Shown: positions 17,366-26,064 of the stretch, piece by piece
Layout of the letters: every line of letters begins with the position of its first letter
Numbering within the stretch: position 1 is the first letter of the stretch
Origin: a bacterium
Lineage (GTDB): Bacteria; Zhuqueibacterota; Zhuqueibacteria; Zhuqueibacterales; Zhuqueibacteraceae
Direction: 5' to 3'
DNA: 64,000 nucleotides
Assembly: GCA_023150945.1 (NCBI GenBank)
Contig: JAKLJX010000012.1
Location: forward strand, 52,037 to 116,036
Notes under the pieces: model-generated
The model's input: the letters and a program-made list of their open reading frames with translations, nothing else
Database searches by the model: none
What the model was told of the DNA's origin: nothing
Translations under genes and position numbers: made by a program

Positions 17366-17986
17366 ATGATCAAAGGCCGCAAGCAAATCTCAGCGTCCGC
17401 GAATGCGAAGAAGCTGGCGATCTATCAAAAAGACCTTGAGGATGCCGGTGTTCTTGCCAATCAGCCTCCGGATCCGGAAGTGCTGTACACACTGGAAGAG
17501 ATGGCTGTCTTAATAGATGATTTGATGAGCATTGACGCTCCCAAGGATGCGGAGGGCAGAATACTGGAAGTGCGCCCCAAAGGACATTGGTTCGAATTTG
17601 AAGTCGCAAAGAAGCTAGGCTACAACTACCCACCTGGCGGCGGGCTTTTCCCAGACATCCGTCACCAGGCCATGGAGATAAAGCATCACACGGGAAAAAG
17701 CGTCACAGTTGATTTCGGGCGGTATCATCCCGGCTCCGATGACGTCATTAACGAGGTTTGGAATCGGAAGCTCCAGCTTAGAGTGAACCAAATTCGCTAT
17801 CTCATCGCGCTGGCGCCGCCGCCGAAGTTTAAGGTTGCAACATTGCTTCTGCTCACGGGTGCGCAAATCGTCAAAGTGTTCGGCGTTTCGCCGAAAGCCA
17901 CAATCAAGTATCAAATGGGGATTTCAGAAAAATGGCGGCGCGAGCATCATGGCAAAATGATGGTGGGAGAAAAAATTTGGATTTGA
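17366..17986 (+). CDS. Restriction endonuclease of the type II R-M pair
   Basis: A protein of 206 residues with no family I can name, but with a clear PD-(D/E)XK nuclease signature: FPDIRHQAMEIKHHTG, giving Asp97, Glu104 and Lys106 as the metal/catalytic residues. Glu78 in the preceding helix (GHWFEFEVAKKLGY) is another candidate. The position directly behind a DNA methyltransferase, in the same orientation and with the same lower GC, makes it the cognate restriction enzyme. The C-terminus is basic (EKWRREHHGK). No control (C) protein gene is present. Confidence 0.75.
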   Translation: MIKGRKQISASANAKKLAIYQKDLEDAGVLANQPPDPEVLYTLEEMAVLIDDLMSIDAPKDAEGRILEVRPKGHWFEFEVAKKLGYNYPPGGGLFPDIRHQAMEIKHHTGKSVTVDFGRYHPGSDDVINEVWNRKLQLRVNQIRYLIALAPPPKFKVATLLLLTGAQIVKVFGVSPKATIKYQMGISEKWRREHHGKMMVGEKIWI

Positions 17987-18033
17987 ACCCCGGCTGCACC
18001 GTGATGGGCGCCGGATGAAACCGCGGGCTGCCA

Positions 18034-18062
18034 CCGGCCGTGGCCGCTGTCACCACGGCCGG
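18034..18062. terminator. Hairpin after the R-M pair
   Basis: Perfect 10-bp inverted repeat CCGGCCGTGG / CCACGGCCGG with a nine-base loop, 48 bases after the nuclease stop and without a U-tract. It may end R-M transcription or sit in the leader of the next gene. Confidence 0.35.
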
Positions 18063-18102
18063 CGCAGCCCCATTGCCTTGATCAAGAGAATACGGCCCGG
18101 CC

Positions 18103-19158
18103 ATGAACCCAAACCGCAATCGGTCGCTCACGTTTTCGGTTGCTGTGGCCGTGCTCCTCATTGTGTTCCTCGCAGTGTTGACGCGCCAGCCGGAGTGGGT
18201 TGAAACCTTCTACACCCAGCGCTTTTACCTCGCGCTCACCGGCTTGCTTTCGCCCCTCACCTCCGCCGTTTCCATTTCCCTCTCTGAGATTTGCCTTTAC
18301 CTCTGCCTGCTCGCGGCGATTTGGTTTTGGCTGCAGCTCTTGCGCCGGCGCATGTGGAAACGCAGCTTGCGCAGGATGCTGCTGGGCGCCGCAGTGCTCG
18401 TGGCGTGGTTTTATGTCGCCTGGGGCTGCAACTATTTTCGTACTCCGATCGACCAGCAGTTGGGATTTGCCCGCGAGACTGCCGCCCTCGACAGCCTCAC
18501 TTTTCGGCGTTATCTGGAACAAGGTATTGCCGTCACCAACAGGGCGTGGCGGCCGGCAGCGGTGTGGAACTTGTCCCAGCTCGACAGCATGCTCGAGCAC
18601 AGCTATCAGCGGCTGTTCTCTGATTTGTCGCTGCCATTGGCGCCGGGCAGCCGCCGGCCCAAACACCTGCTCGTGCCGGCGCTGCTCAACTACACGTTGA
18701 CCTCGGGCATTTTCAGTCCTTTTCTGCACGAAGTTCATCTTAATTCGGAACTGCTGCCGGTGGAATTGCCGTTCGTGCTGGCGCACGAAAAGGCGCATCA
18801 GATGGGCTACGCGCGCGAATCCGAGGCCAGTTTCCTGGGGGTACTCGCCTGTCTGGCGAGCGCGGACTCGGCGGTGCAATACGCCGGCCACTTTGCGCTG
18901 CTGGAATCTTTTCTGGCGCGGGCCGCGCTGCTGCAGGATGCTGATTCCCTGCGGCGGCGCGTGCGGCCGGAGGTGCGCGCTGATCTGAGCGCCGTGCGGC
19001 AGCGCTCGCTGCCCTACCGCGGCGTGCTGTCACAGTCCTCCCGTCGCATGTATGATGCCTATTTGCGCGCGAACCGCGTCAGCGGCGGCACGCAAAACTA
19101 TGGGGAAGTGATCGAGTTGATGATACGGTGGCGGGAACAGCAGGCACAGCCGAAGTAG
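18103..19158 (+). CDS. DUF3810 family membrane protein, putative zinc peptidase
   Basis: A protein of 351 residues with three predicted N-terminal membrane helices (about 10-27, 43-80 and 92-110), followed by a soluble domain. A metallopeptidase-like HEKAH motif (228-232) sits in ELPFVLAHEKAHQMGYARE, and the E of ESEASF 10 residues on could be the third zinc ligand. The region SGIFSPFLHEVHLNSELLPVELPF is the recognisable DUF3810 signature. Substrate and role are unknown. The ribosome site is weak (AGAGAA). It converges on the M28 peptidase gene with a three-base gap between the two stops. Confidence 0.75.
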   Translation: MNPNRNRSLTFSVAVAVLLIVFLAVLTRQPEWVETFYTQRFYLALTGLLSPLTSAVSISLSEICLYLCLLAAIWFWLQLLRRRMWKRSLRRMLLGAAVLVAWFYVAWGCNYFRTPIDQQLGFARETAALDSLTFRRYLEQGIAVTNRAWRPAAVWNLSQLDSMLEHSYQRLFSDLSLPLAPGSRRPKHLLVPALLNYTLTSGIFSPFLHEVHLNSELLPVELPFVLAHEKAHQMGYARESEASFLGVLACLASADSAVQYAGHFALLESFLARAALLQDADSLRRRVRPEVRADLSAVRQRSLPYRGVLSQSSRRMYDAYLRANRVSGGTQNYGEVIELMIRWREQQAQPK

Positions 19159-19161
19159 ATT

Positions 19162-20910
19162 TCACTTGCGGCCGCGGCGAATCGCATTGACTTTGCTCTC
19201 CGTCAGGCGTTGCAGTTGGCGTTGCGCCTGCGCGATTTTCGCAGTCAACCCCGCGCTGGCAGGCGCAAGCGCTAGCTTGCGCACGCTGACAAACGCCTCC
19301 TCATACCACCTCTGCCAAGCTCTCAAAATCTTCTCTTCCTCAGCGGGATCAGCGCCGGGCTTGCCCAGCGCTGCCAGGCTGTTGCGCGTCTCATTCTCCA
19401 AGCGTTGGACCGCACGATTCAGCAGTAAGCGCACGACGGCGATGGCATCCGCCTCCGTGCCCTGCGCAAGAAAGAGCGCGGTGGCGGCGGCACTCACGCC
19501 GACATTGGCCATCTCTTGCGGTGAGACCTTGTCGATGTCATCGCCGCTGGTGCGATAGAAGACGTCGGTGAAATGCCAGGCCAGCACCGCGGGCACGCCG
19601 TGCTGCAAAAAGGGCACATGATCGCTGCCTCCTTCGAAGGGATTGCTGTGCACCTGCCAGCCGTTGCGCGCGAGCCGGCCGCGGCCTTCGCAGGCGGCGA
19701 TGAACAAGTCATTCAGATAAGTGCCCTGCAAATCCGCTGCTTCGACTTCACTGCTGCCCCATTCCGTGTGTTGATCCGGCGGCCGCGTCCAAATCGCTGC
19801 GGGATCCGGCGCCCTTTCCACCAAAAAACTCCCGCCGGTTTGGGTAATGTCTTCACCTGCCATATCCAAAACCAATGCGGCGATCACCTGCGCGAAGGCC
19901 GCGGGTTCGGAACGCTGCCAGCGCAGCACGGTCGCGATTTCTTCGACCCACTTCAGCGTGAGCGTGCGCGCCGGCGCGGGCAGCTCACCCGCCGCCAGCG
20001 CCTGCCGCAGCGCCAGCGCCATTTCCAGCAACGTGGCGCAACCGGAGGCGTTGTCATTGGCGCCCGGCTCATCGAGATGCGCAATCACCGCGATCATCTC
20101 CTCGGGCTTCTGGCTGCCGGTAATTTCAGCGGTCACCTCGCGTACGACTTTCGCGGAAAACTGCGCCTGCACTTTTGCCTGCACCAACACCGGACCGTGG
20201 CGCAGCAGGGAATCGAGCAAAACCCCGCTGGCGTACGAAATCTTGAAAGCAAAGACCACCAGCGAATCGACGTACGGAATTGCATCCATGCTGATCGAAG
20301 CAGGATGCTCGACGGGCCGGTTGAAGTCCGGCAAGTAGGAAGAGATGAGGCCCGCGGCTTCGCCGGTAAGCGCGGCTTCGCCAAAGACCTCGTGCGGGGG
20401 CCGGCGCGTGTAGGCCACTTTGCCGCGCAGGCTGCCGGGCGCAACCTCCAGGCTGTCGAGGTCAACCAGCTCGGCTCGCATGCCTTGCGGCGGAGTGGCG
20501 TGGGAATTGGGACAGAGCATCATCTTGGCTTGCGCCAGGGAATGCAGCACGGTGTCGTTCGGCGCGAGCAAGCGCAGCTCGGCGAAATCGGGTTGCCATG
20601 CCCGGCCGTGGGCGAGCAGCGTGTCGCGTACGAGCAGTTTGAATCGGGAATCCGATTCCGAATAGCCGCCGGCGCGCAGCGCGGCGGCGATCGCCGCCAT
20701 GCCCAGATTGAAATCGCGGTTGCCGGCGTGGCGCCAATAATTCTGCAGTAGGGCGACCGTCGCGAGCGCACGGTCGCCGCTGAAATGCTTGTCGATGACG
20801 GAGAGATTCTTGATCAGACCGGCGGGCGGCTTCTGCGCAGCAGCGGGCTGTTGGAGGGTAACGCAAAGAAAAACGCACAGGAGAACGAGCTTCGCCTTAG
20901 ATGTCTTCAT
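19162..20910 (-). CDS. Secreted M28-family metallopeptidase
   Basis: A protein of 582 residues with a signal peptide (VLLCVFLCVTLQQPAAAQ). The C-terminal half is an M28 di-zinc aminopeptidase fold: IAHLDEPGANDNASG supplies His and bridging Asp, WVEEIAT the Glu pair, LDMAGED another Asp, and GGSDHVPFLQHGVPAV is the substrate loop. The place where the family normally has YHT, with the last zinc His, reads YRT (VFYRTSGDDIDKV); a nearby His in WHFTD might replace it. The protein should be periplasmic or secreted. Its start overlaps the end of the preceding gene by 14 bases, so the two form an operon. Confidence 0.85.
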   Translation of the reverse strand: MKTSKAKLVLLCVFLCVTLQQPAAAQKPPAGLIKNLSVIDKHFSGDRALATVALLQNYWRHAGNRDFNLGMAAIAAALRAGGYSESDSRFKLLVRDTLLAHGRAWQPDFAELRLLAPNDTVLHSLAQAKMMLCPNSHATPPQGMRAELVDLDSLEVAPGSLRGKVAYTRRPPHEVFGEAALTGEAAGLISSYLPDFNRPVEHPASISMDAIPYVDSLVVFAFKISYASGVLLDSLLRHGPVLVQAKVQAQFSAKVVREVTAEITGSQKPEEMIAVIAHLDEPGANDNASGCATLLEMALALRQALAAGELPAPARTLTLKWVEEIATVLRWQRSEPAAFAQVIAALVLDMAGEDITQTGGSFLVERAPDPAAIWTRPPDQHTEWGSSEVEAADLQGTYLNDLFIAACEGRGRLARNGWQVHSNPFEGGSDHVPFLQHGVPAVLAWHFTDVFYRTSGDDIDKVSPQEMANVGVSAAATALFLAQGTEADAIAVVRLLLNRAVQRLENETRNSLAALGKPGADPAEEEKILRAWQRWYEEAFVSVRKLALAPASAGLTAKIAQAQRQLQRLTESKVNAIRRGRK

Positions 20911-21382
20911 TCAGGCGGCGCTCCAAGTAGTGCGCCAGGTTCGGCCCGGCCGGGTTCGCCAAAACCGTTTCCACCCAGGCGTCGCGCTCGAAGCTGAGCA
21001 CGCGCAAATCCCATACGCAGGCGATCAAACCCGTGGGCGTGACATACTCCCAGCGCTCGCATTCCTCGGGCGGAGAAACATAGACGTGATGATGCAATTC
21101 ATTTTCCTCGGCCCAGAAGTCGAAGAACGCGAAATTCGCGCCGCGGCCTTCGTGTACGCCGACGAAACCGGTGTGGTAGTGCGTTGCGGCCGCAGGTTGG
21201 GAAAGATGAGGCGTGAAGAGTTTTTTCGCAGCGGCGATCAATTCCGCCTGCGGTTGCGGCCGGCGATAGGCAATGCCGTAGAGTTTGATTTGCCAGCCGG
21301 CTTCCTGCCACAACTCGAGGAAGCGAATCGGCCGGGGTTGATAATCCTCGCGCAGTTGAAGCGCGGGGAATGGGGAGGTCAC
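20897..21382 (-). CDS. Conserved hypothetical protein upstream of the M28 peptidase
   Basis: A soluble protein of 161 residues that I do not recognise. Noticeable segments are the THYHTGFVGVHEGRGANFAF stretch, the His-rich ENELHHHVYVS and the ECERWEYVTPTGLIACVWDL strand pair. The density of His, Glu and aromatic residues suggests a small beta-rich enzyme or ligand-binding protein. I chose the GTG at 21382 because AAAGGA lies six bases upstream; a longer frame to 21457 lacks a ribosome site. It overlaps the peptidase start and is likely cotranscribed with it. Confidence 0.6.
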   Translation of the reverse strand: MTSPFPALQLREDYQPRPIRFLELWQEAGWQIKLYGIAYRRPQPQAELIAAAKKLFTPHLSQPAAATHYHTGFVGVHEGRGANFAFFDFWAEENELHHHVYVSPPEECERWEYVTPTGLIACVWDLRVLSFERDAWVETVLANPAGPNLAHYLERRLNEDI

Positions 21383-21481
21383 TGGCTTTCCTTTTTGAGT
21401 TGGGACGATCTCACAGCAATTTCTGTTTGCGTGAAGCGATATTGTTCTCTCTGACACCGCCGCGGTTCGTTTTGGCTTGCC

Positions 21482-21752
21482 TGCCGGCGCAAAGGTTGAA
21501 CCAGCAGGTGGGACGACAGAGGCGATGACGCTGCATGAAAAAGCGCTGGAGACTCGAATCCTGTCAATCCTGTTTCATCCGGTCGAAAAGACGAGTTTTG
21601 AATCCGGCATCGTCGTCACGCCAGCAGGGCAAACCGCCAATGGCTCGTGCGACAGGATTTGCAGGATGACAGCGCTTTTCGCCGGCGTGAAGGTTGAACC
21701 GGCAGGCGGGATGCCCCGGGCACCGACTCTTCATGCAAATAAGAAGCGCTGT
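21482..21752. repeat. Degenerate direct and inverted repeats in a 403-base intergenic region
   Basis: The block at 21482-21547 recurs at 21685-21752: GCCGGCG..AAGGTTGAACC(A/G)GCAGG(T/C)GGGA at the start and GAAGCGCT-like ends. Between them, AGCGCT plus AATCCTGTCAATCCTGT (21542-21575) faces an inverted partner ending in GACAGCGCT (about 21651-21677). The structure resembles a worn palindromic element. No coding sequence in 21383-21785. Confidence 0.5.
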
Positions 21753-21785
21753 AAGCAAACGAGGCCCACGGCTCGGTGAAATGAG

Positions 21786-22778
21786 TCACGCCGCGCGCAG
21801 TTCCTGCTGGTTCGCTTCCGCCTGCGCCAGCAGGGCGATGAAATCTTCCGGGGCGGTGCAGGTGACGAGGGCGGCGCGCAGTTTGCCCGCGCCCTGAATT
21901 TCGGTGACGTACTTGACCACGTGTTTGCGAAAGAGAATCAAACCGTAGTCCTGGTCATAATAGTCGAGCATTAGCGCGAGGTGGCGGCGAATGAGCGCGG
22001 CTTTCTCGGCAAAGGTGACCTCGTGGCGGTCCTTGCGCGCAAAGATCCAGGGATTGCCGATGGCAGCGCGGCCGATCATCACCGCGTCGCAGCCGGTGTG
22101 CTGCTGCAGCCGCTGAATGTCCGCGACACATTTGACGTCGCCATTGCCGATGACCGGAATCCGCACGGCTTGTTTGATGGCCGCGATCGCATCCCAGTCT
22201 GCTGCGCCGGTGTACGCTTGCGACTTGGTGCGGCCGTGCACGGCAATCAAGGCCGCGCCGTTGTCTTCCAGTGTTTTGGCGACCTCGAGAAAGTTGCGCG
22301 ATTTGTGATCCCAGCCCAGGCGAATCTTGCCGGTCACCGGCACGGACAGCAGCTTGGAAAGGTGATTGAAAATGCGGCCGATTTTATCCGGCGTGCACAG
22401 CAACGCCGCGCCGGCGCCCCGGCCGGAAACCTTGGCCACCGAACAGCCCATGTTCAAATCGATGATATGCGGCCCGAGTTGCTCGATGCGCTGGCAGGCC
22501 TCCACGATCTTGTTCTCGTCGCTGCCGAAGACCTGAAACGTCATGGGATATTCGGAGGGATGAAAATCGAGCATGCGCAGGGTCTTGCGATTGCCCTGCA
22601 GAATGCCGTCGACGGAAACGAATTCAGTGTAGCCCATGGCGCTGCCGAAATCGCGCGCAATCATGCGGTAGGGCAAATCGGAAAAGCCTGCCATCGGCGC
22701 CAGCACCACCTCGCCGTAGACCGGAAGGTTGCGCACCCAAAAGGCCGGCGGCCGGGCTGGAGGATTGACAACTTGCAT
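21786..22778 (-). CDS. dusB: tRNA-dihydrouridine synthase (DusB-like)
   Basis: A flavoprotein of 330 residues that reduces uridine to dihydrouridine in tRNA. The TIM barrel starts with VVLAPMAGFSDLPYR. The signature DLNMGCSVAKVSGRGAGAALL contains the catalytic Cys, followed by VTGKIRLGWD, IAVHGRTKSQ.Y.G.ADW, VIGNGDV and MIGRAAIGNPWIF. These match the DusB branch, though the A/C assignment cannot be excluded from motifs alone. The ATG at 22778 has AGGAAT upstream; an in-frame extension of 56 codons is low-complexity and not family-like. Confidence 0.92.
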   Translation of the reverse strand: MQVVNPPARPPAFWVRNLPVYGEVVLAPMAGFSDLPYRMIARDFGSAMGYTEFVSVDGILQGNRKTLRMLDFHPSEYPMTFQVFGSDENKIVEACQRIEQLGPHIIDLNMGCSVAKVSGRGAGAALLCTPDKIGRIFNHLSKLLSVPVTGKIRLGWDHKSRNFLEVAKTLEDNGAALIAVHGRTKSQAYTGAADWDAIAAIKQAVRIPVIGNGDVKCVADIQRLQQHTGCDAVMIGRAAIGNPWIFARKDRHEVTFAEKAALIRRHLALMLDYYDQDYGLILFRKHVVKYVTEIQGAGKLRAALVTCTAPEDFIALLAQAEANQQELRAA

Positions 22779-22904
22779 GCCGTTATTCCTGAACACTTGA
22801 TTGGTCGATTCGAATGAAGTGCCCGAATGTAACAAAAAAATCGCAGGAATCCAGCCCCAACTTGCCGAAAGGCCGGCGCCGGACTGGCGAAATGGCAGGC
22901 GAGG

Positions 22905-22943
22905 CGAACAATGCGGCCGCGCCACACGCGGCCGCATTGTTCG
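22905..22943. terminator. Perfect 17-bp inverted repeat
   Basis: CGAACAATGCGGCCGCG (22905-22921) and its exact complement (22927-22943) are separated by five bases. It lies about 95 bases downstream of the TPR gene stop and 125 bases upstream of the dus start, on the same strand. It has no U-tract, so termination is possible but not proven. Confidence 0.45.
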
Positions 22944-23036
22944 CATTCAAACCAGTAGAGTTCAGTTGGAGAATCAGGCCGGCCGGAACAGCCGCGCGCG
23001 TTTGTTGTTTTGCGGGATGAAAAGACAGGCCGGATT

Positions 23037-24479
23037 TCACGCCTGTGAGTCAGCGCCAGAGTTGGGAGACTCGGGTTTGTCTTCCAGCTTGGCGAAGGGC
23101 GGGGCCGCCTGACCTTTGACCGGCTGATTTTTGGCGACAATCTCTTTGATGATTTCACGATTGGGCGTGGCGAGATTCAGGCGCAAGACGGCATTGTAGA
23201 CTTTGAGAGCTTGCTCGTCGCGACGGCCCAGCAGTAGATAGATGTGCGCCAGGGGAAGATAGAGTTTTTCGCGTTGCGGATGGCGCGCCAGCATGACTTC
23301 GTAGATCGAAGCCGCGGCGGCGTAGTTGCCGCGCAATAGATAGTAGCGCGAGCGCGTCGTCGAAGAAAACATGATGAAGCTCAGCAGCGGCAGCACCACA
23401 ATTGCGACGGCAGCGCCGATGAGATAGGGTGTCGAGCTTTGCTCTGCCAACTGCGGCGGGGTGAAAGCCGGGGATTTTTCCGGCGCGAGATTGGCGCGCG
23501 TGCGCTCCAGGCGGCTACTCACATCGCGATAGCCCGGCTGCCGGCGTTCCAACTCCTCGAAATCGGCGATGGCCCGTTGCCAGTCGGCGCGGCTCTCATG
23601 ATCGCGGCCGGAACGGTAGAGCGAATCCATCTGCGCGTTCCAGATTTGTGCATGCGCTGCATCCTGCTCCTGCTGCTGTATGGTTTCGAGGTCGCGGATC
23701 CGTTCGATGACGTCGCGGTATGCCGGATCGACGGCGCGGATTTGCTCAAAAGCAGCCAGGGCATTGGCGAAGTCTTCCTGATCGAGTGCTGCGAGGCCTT
23801 CCGCATAAAGCCGCGCCCGCCAGTCTTCCTCGTTGGTTTCGGGTTCAGCGGGCGCCGCCTCCGGCTCGGGTTGGGGTGTGCGTTGCCGTGCTGGCGCCGG
23901 CGGCTCGGGCTGCTCGGCAATGCCGGCGAAAGAGTCTGCTGCAACCGGTTGCGGCGGCGGCTGAGGCGCGTCTTCGCCGGCAATTTCTTCGACCGTTGCA
24001 GCAGTCACCGGCGGTGGCGTGACGGCAGTATCCGCCGCCGCAGGCGCGGAACTGTGAGCGAGGCCGCGCACGGCTTCTTCGCCCGGCGGTGAGGATTTGA
24101 GATGATCTTCCGCGGGCGCGGCCTCTGGCAGCGGCTGGCGCAGCGAGTTGGTCAGGCCGGCAAGGAAAAATTTACGGCCGCCGTCTTCCGCCAGCAGCGG
24201 CCTTTGCCAAAAGCGCTTGGTGGTGATCCAAACGCGGTAAGGATTGCTGCCGCGCCGGAATTCCAACCCGCCGTGAATGTCGGCCTCCGGCGCGGGCGCC
24301 AGCGTCACCACCACGGAATCCTGCAGCACGCGATGGTACAAGACCAACTCTTGTTGCGATTCTCGCAGGATTTCCACGCTGTTCTCCAGCGATTGTTTGA
24401 GGGGAAACCACTGCGCCCACGCGCTGGAAGCCGCGGCAAAAAGAGTGCAGACGAGAACACGCCGGAAGAGCCGAATCAT
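23037..24479 (-). CDS. Periplasmic/membrane TPR protein
   Basis: A protein of 480 residues with a signal peptide (LVCTLFAAASSAWAQ), a short N-terminal domain, a Pro/Ala/Glu-rich linker (about 120-215), TPR-like helices (220-330, YAEGLAALDQEDFANALAAF and RADWQRAIADFEELE), one transmembrane helix (YLIGAAVAIVVLPLLSFIMF, near 350) and another TPR pair at the C-terminus. The layout suggests a scaffold across the inner membrane. It follows the beta-barrel-like gene with a three-base gap, so the two are an operon. Function unknown. Confidence 0.7.
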   Translation of the reverse strand: MIRLFRRVLVCTLFAAASSAWAQWFPLKQSLENSVEILRESQQELVLYHRVLQDSVVVTLAPAPEADIHGGLEFRRGSNPYRVWITTKRFWQRPLLAEDGGRKFFLAGLTNSLRQPLPEAAPAEDHLKSSPPGEEAVRGLAHSSAPAAADTAVTPPPVTAATVEEIAGEDAPQPPPQPVAADSFAGIAEQPEPPAPARQRTPQPEPEAAPAEPETNEEDWRARLYAEGLAALDQEDFANALAAFEQIRAVDPAYRDVIERIRDLETIQQQEQDAAHAQIWNAQMDSLYRSGRDHESRADWQRAIADFEELERRQPGYRDVSSRLERTRANLAPEKSPAFTPPQLAEQSSTPYLIGAAVAIVVLPLLSFIMFSSTTRSRYYLLRGNYAAAASIYEVMLARHPQREKLYLPLAHIYLLLGRRDEQALKVYNAVLRLNLATPNREIIKEIVAKNQPVKGQAAPPFAKLEDKPESPNSGADSQA

Positions 24480-24482
24480 GAA

Positions 24483-25289
24483 TCACCTCTGCTTCCGAAA
24501 GAAGTGTTGATACTGCAGGCTGACCGTGAGGTCATGCCCCCCGTTTTGCAGCGCGTAGTTTTGCCGGGCCAGGAGCAGAAACTCGTGCAGCTCGTAGGTC
24601 ATGCAAAACGTGACGCCGCTGTTTTTCAGATTGGCAAAGACTTTGTCCGCGTCCTTGCCGGGGCGGCGGGCATCCACGACGCCATTGAAGGCTTGAAAGC
24701 CGCTCACGTACGCGCCCACGCGATTCCACCACAAGCCCAGGCCGGCAATGCCCTGCACCCGGCCGTATTTGTTGACATTCACTCCAAGTTGCGCCGAGGG
24801 GAAAACGGCCCGGCGCGAGAGGGCGGCGAGGCCGTCGGCATCGAACAAAACCAGGCTCAGGCGCACGTCACTGTCAGTGGCATAAAGCGCCTGCGCGGGA
24901 TTGGTATCGCCCCACACGCCCAGGCGGCCATAGGCTTCCACGCGCGCCATGGTGGAGAACACGTGGTTGTAACCGGCCGTGAGCATCACGCCGTCTTCGC
25001 GCCGGCCAAAGGAGTTGCCGAGCTTGCGCGTGCGCATCTCCTTGGTGGCGTATTGATAAGTCGCGCCGAGGAAAGCCTGCCCAAGGCCGAGCTCGACCTC
25101 GAAATTGTGGCGATAGAAATCGACGTCCACCGTGCCGAGATTTTCGAACGTGGCTTTCCTGATGACCATGCTGGAGAGTCTGGCTTTGAAATCAGTGAGC
25201 AATTGCGCGTGGCTGCCGGCCGGCAGAAGCAAGGTTGCCGCGCCAACCAAGGCCAGGTGCAGGAGGCGTGGCGTGATACGCTTTCGCAT
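24483..25289 (-). CDS. Putative outer-membrane beta-barrel protein
   Basis: A protein of 268 residues with a signal peptide (LLHLALVGAATLLLPAGSHA) and many alternating strands (VDVDFYRHNFEVELGLGQAF, GVMLTAGYNHVF, ARVEAYGRLGVWG, VQGIAGLGLWWNRVGAYVSG) ending in an amphipathic YQHFF strand. This is the pattern of a 10-12-strand outer-membrane barrel. No family name. GGGAG sits five bases before the ATG at 25289; the open frame continues upstream but without a signal or ribosome site. First gene of a two-gene operon with the TPR protein. Confidence 0.65.
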   Translation of the reverse strand: MRKRITPRLLHLALVGAATLLLPAGSHAQLLTDFKARLSSMVIRKATFENLGTVDVDFYRHNFEVELGLGQAFLGATYQYATKEMRTRKLGNSFGRREDGVMLTAGYNHVFSTMARVEAYGRLGVWGDTNPAQALYATDSDVRLSLVLFDADGLAALSRRAVFPSAQLGVNVNKYGRVQGIAGLGLWWNRVGAYVSGFQAFNGVVDARRPGKDADKVFANLKNSGVTFCMTYELHEFLLLARQNYALQNGGHDLTVSLQYQHFFRKQR

Positions 25290-25972
25290 GTGACTCCCTT
25301 TCAGAGATACTCGATTTGCGCACGGCCGCTTTGCCAATGGGGAAAGCATGCCGGCCCCGAACCAGCCGCGAGGATTTCCGGAGAGGCTGCTCTCCCGGCT
25401 GCGCCCCTGTTTCTGCAACGATCCCTGCTGCACGCGGCCAGGAAAGATGATCCCGGGGAAGTTCACGGAATTCCCCGCAGCGAGACGGGAAAGGGCGGGC
25501 AGGGTGCCGATGCCGATTAAGAACGATTATTTATAAGGGCTAATCCGTTGTTTTGCAGATTTTGAAATGACCAAGTGCACACCGGCGCACGCGCGGCGCC
25601 GCGGGTGTTGCCACGAGTGGTTGCGCATGGCGGCTGGCGCGCCAGGGAGGGCGAGCGATGGAACTTTTGTTCCAGCGCTTCAGTTTGAAGGCTTACATGG
25701 CCGGTGCAACAGCGGCAGCGCAACGGAACGACCTTCTTCATTCGTCTGGGCGCGTGGCCGCGTGAACGAATTCGTTTTACGCCGGCGTCACCACGCGCGC
25801 CGGATTATCGGCAGCGCCGGCAGGCGGGAAGAACTTGATCAGGCTGAGGGTTGCAGCGCACTCCTGGTGAGAAGCCGGGGCGTCCGTGGAGGGGAAAGCC
25901 CGGCGGCGTGGCCAGCGCCAGCAGCGATACGAACCGCCGCGTACCAATTTCGATATCGCCCGAGAAAGGGCT
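25290..25972. other. Intergenic region upstream of the barrel gene
   Basis: Over 650 bases without a credible gene. On the minus strand CTGCAA (25553-25558), a 17-nt spacer and TATAAA (25530-25535) could be a distal promoter for the barrel-TPR operon. Open frames here (such as 25567-26034) have arginine-rich, protein-unlike composition. Confidence 0.45.
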
Positions 25973-26000
25973 TGACTTTTATTCGCCGCGTTCGTAGTAT
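25973..26000 (+). promoter_or_regulatory. Sigma-70-like promoter in front of a short transcript
   Basis: TTGACT (25973-25978), a 16-nt spacer and TAGTAT (25995-26000). The predicted start is near 26007, only about 27 bases before a terminator. Confidence 0.55.
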
Positions 26001-26006
26001 CTGCCC

Positions 26007-26064
26007 ACAATTTTCCAGCGCTCTTTGTCTTTGAAAGTCGAATTCATCGGATTCGACTTTTTTT
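26007..26064 (+). ncRNA. Candidate ~60-nt RNA ending at an intrinsic terminator
   Basis: The predicted RNA ends in a perfect 10-bp stem AAAGTCGAAT / ATTCGACTTT (26034-26043, 26051-26060) followed by a run of T. No ribosome site or start codon precedes the hairpin. It may be a small RNA, or an attenuated leader for prkA, which begins 315 bases later. Bases 26065-26364 hold nothing else I can name. Confidence 0.45.

Noticed and set aside
25567-26034. 155-codon ORF in the intergenic region before prkA
   Set aside because: Arg/Ala/Gly-rich with no motif and no ribosome site, and it runs through the promoter of the short RNA.
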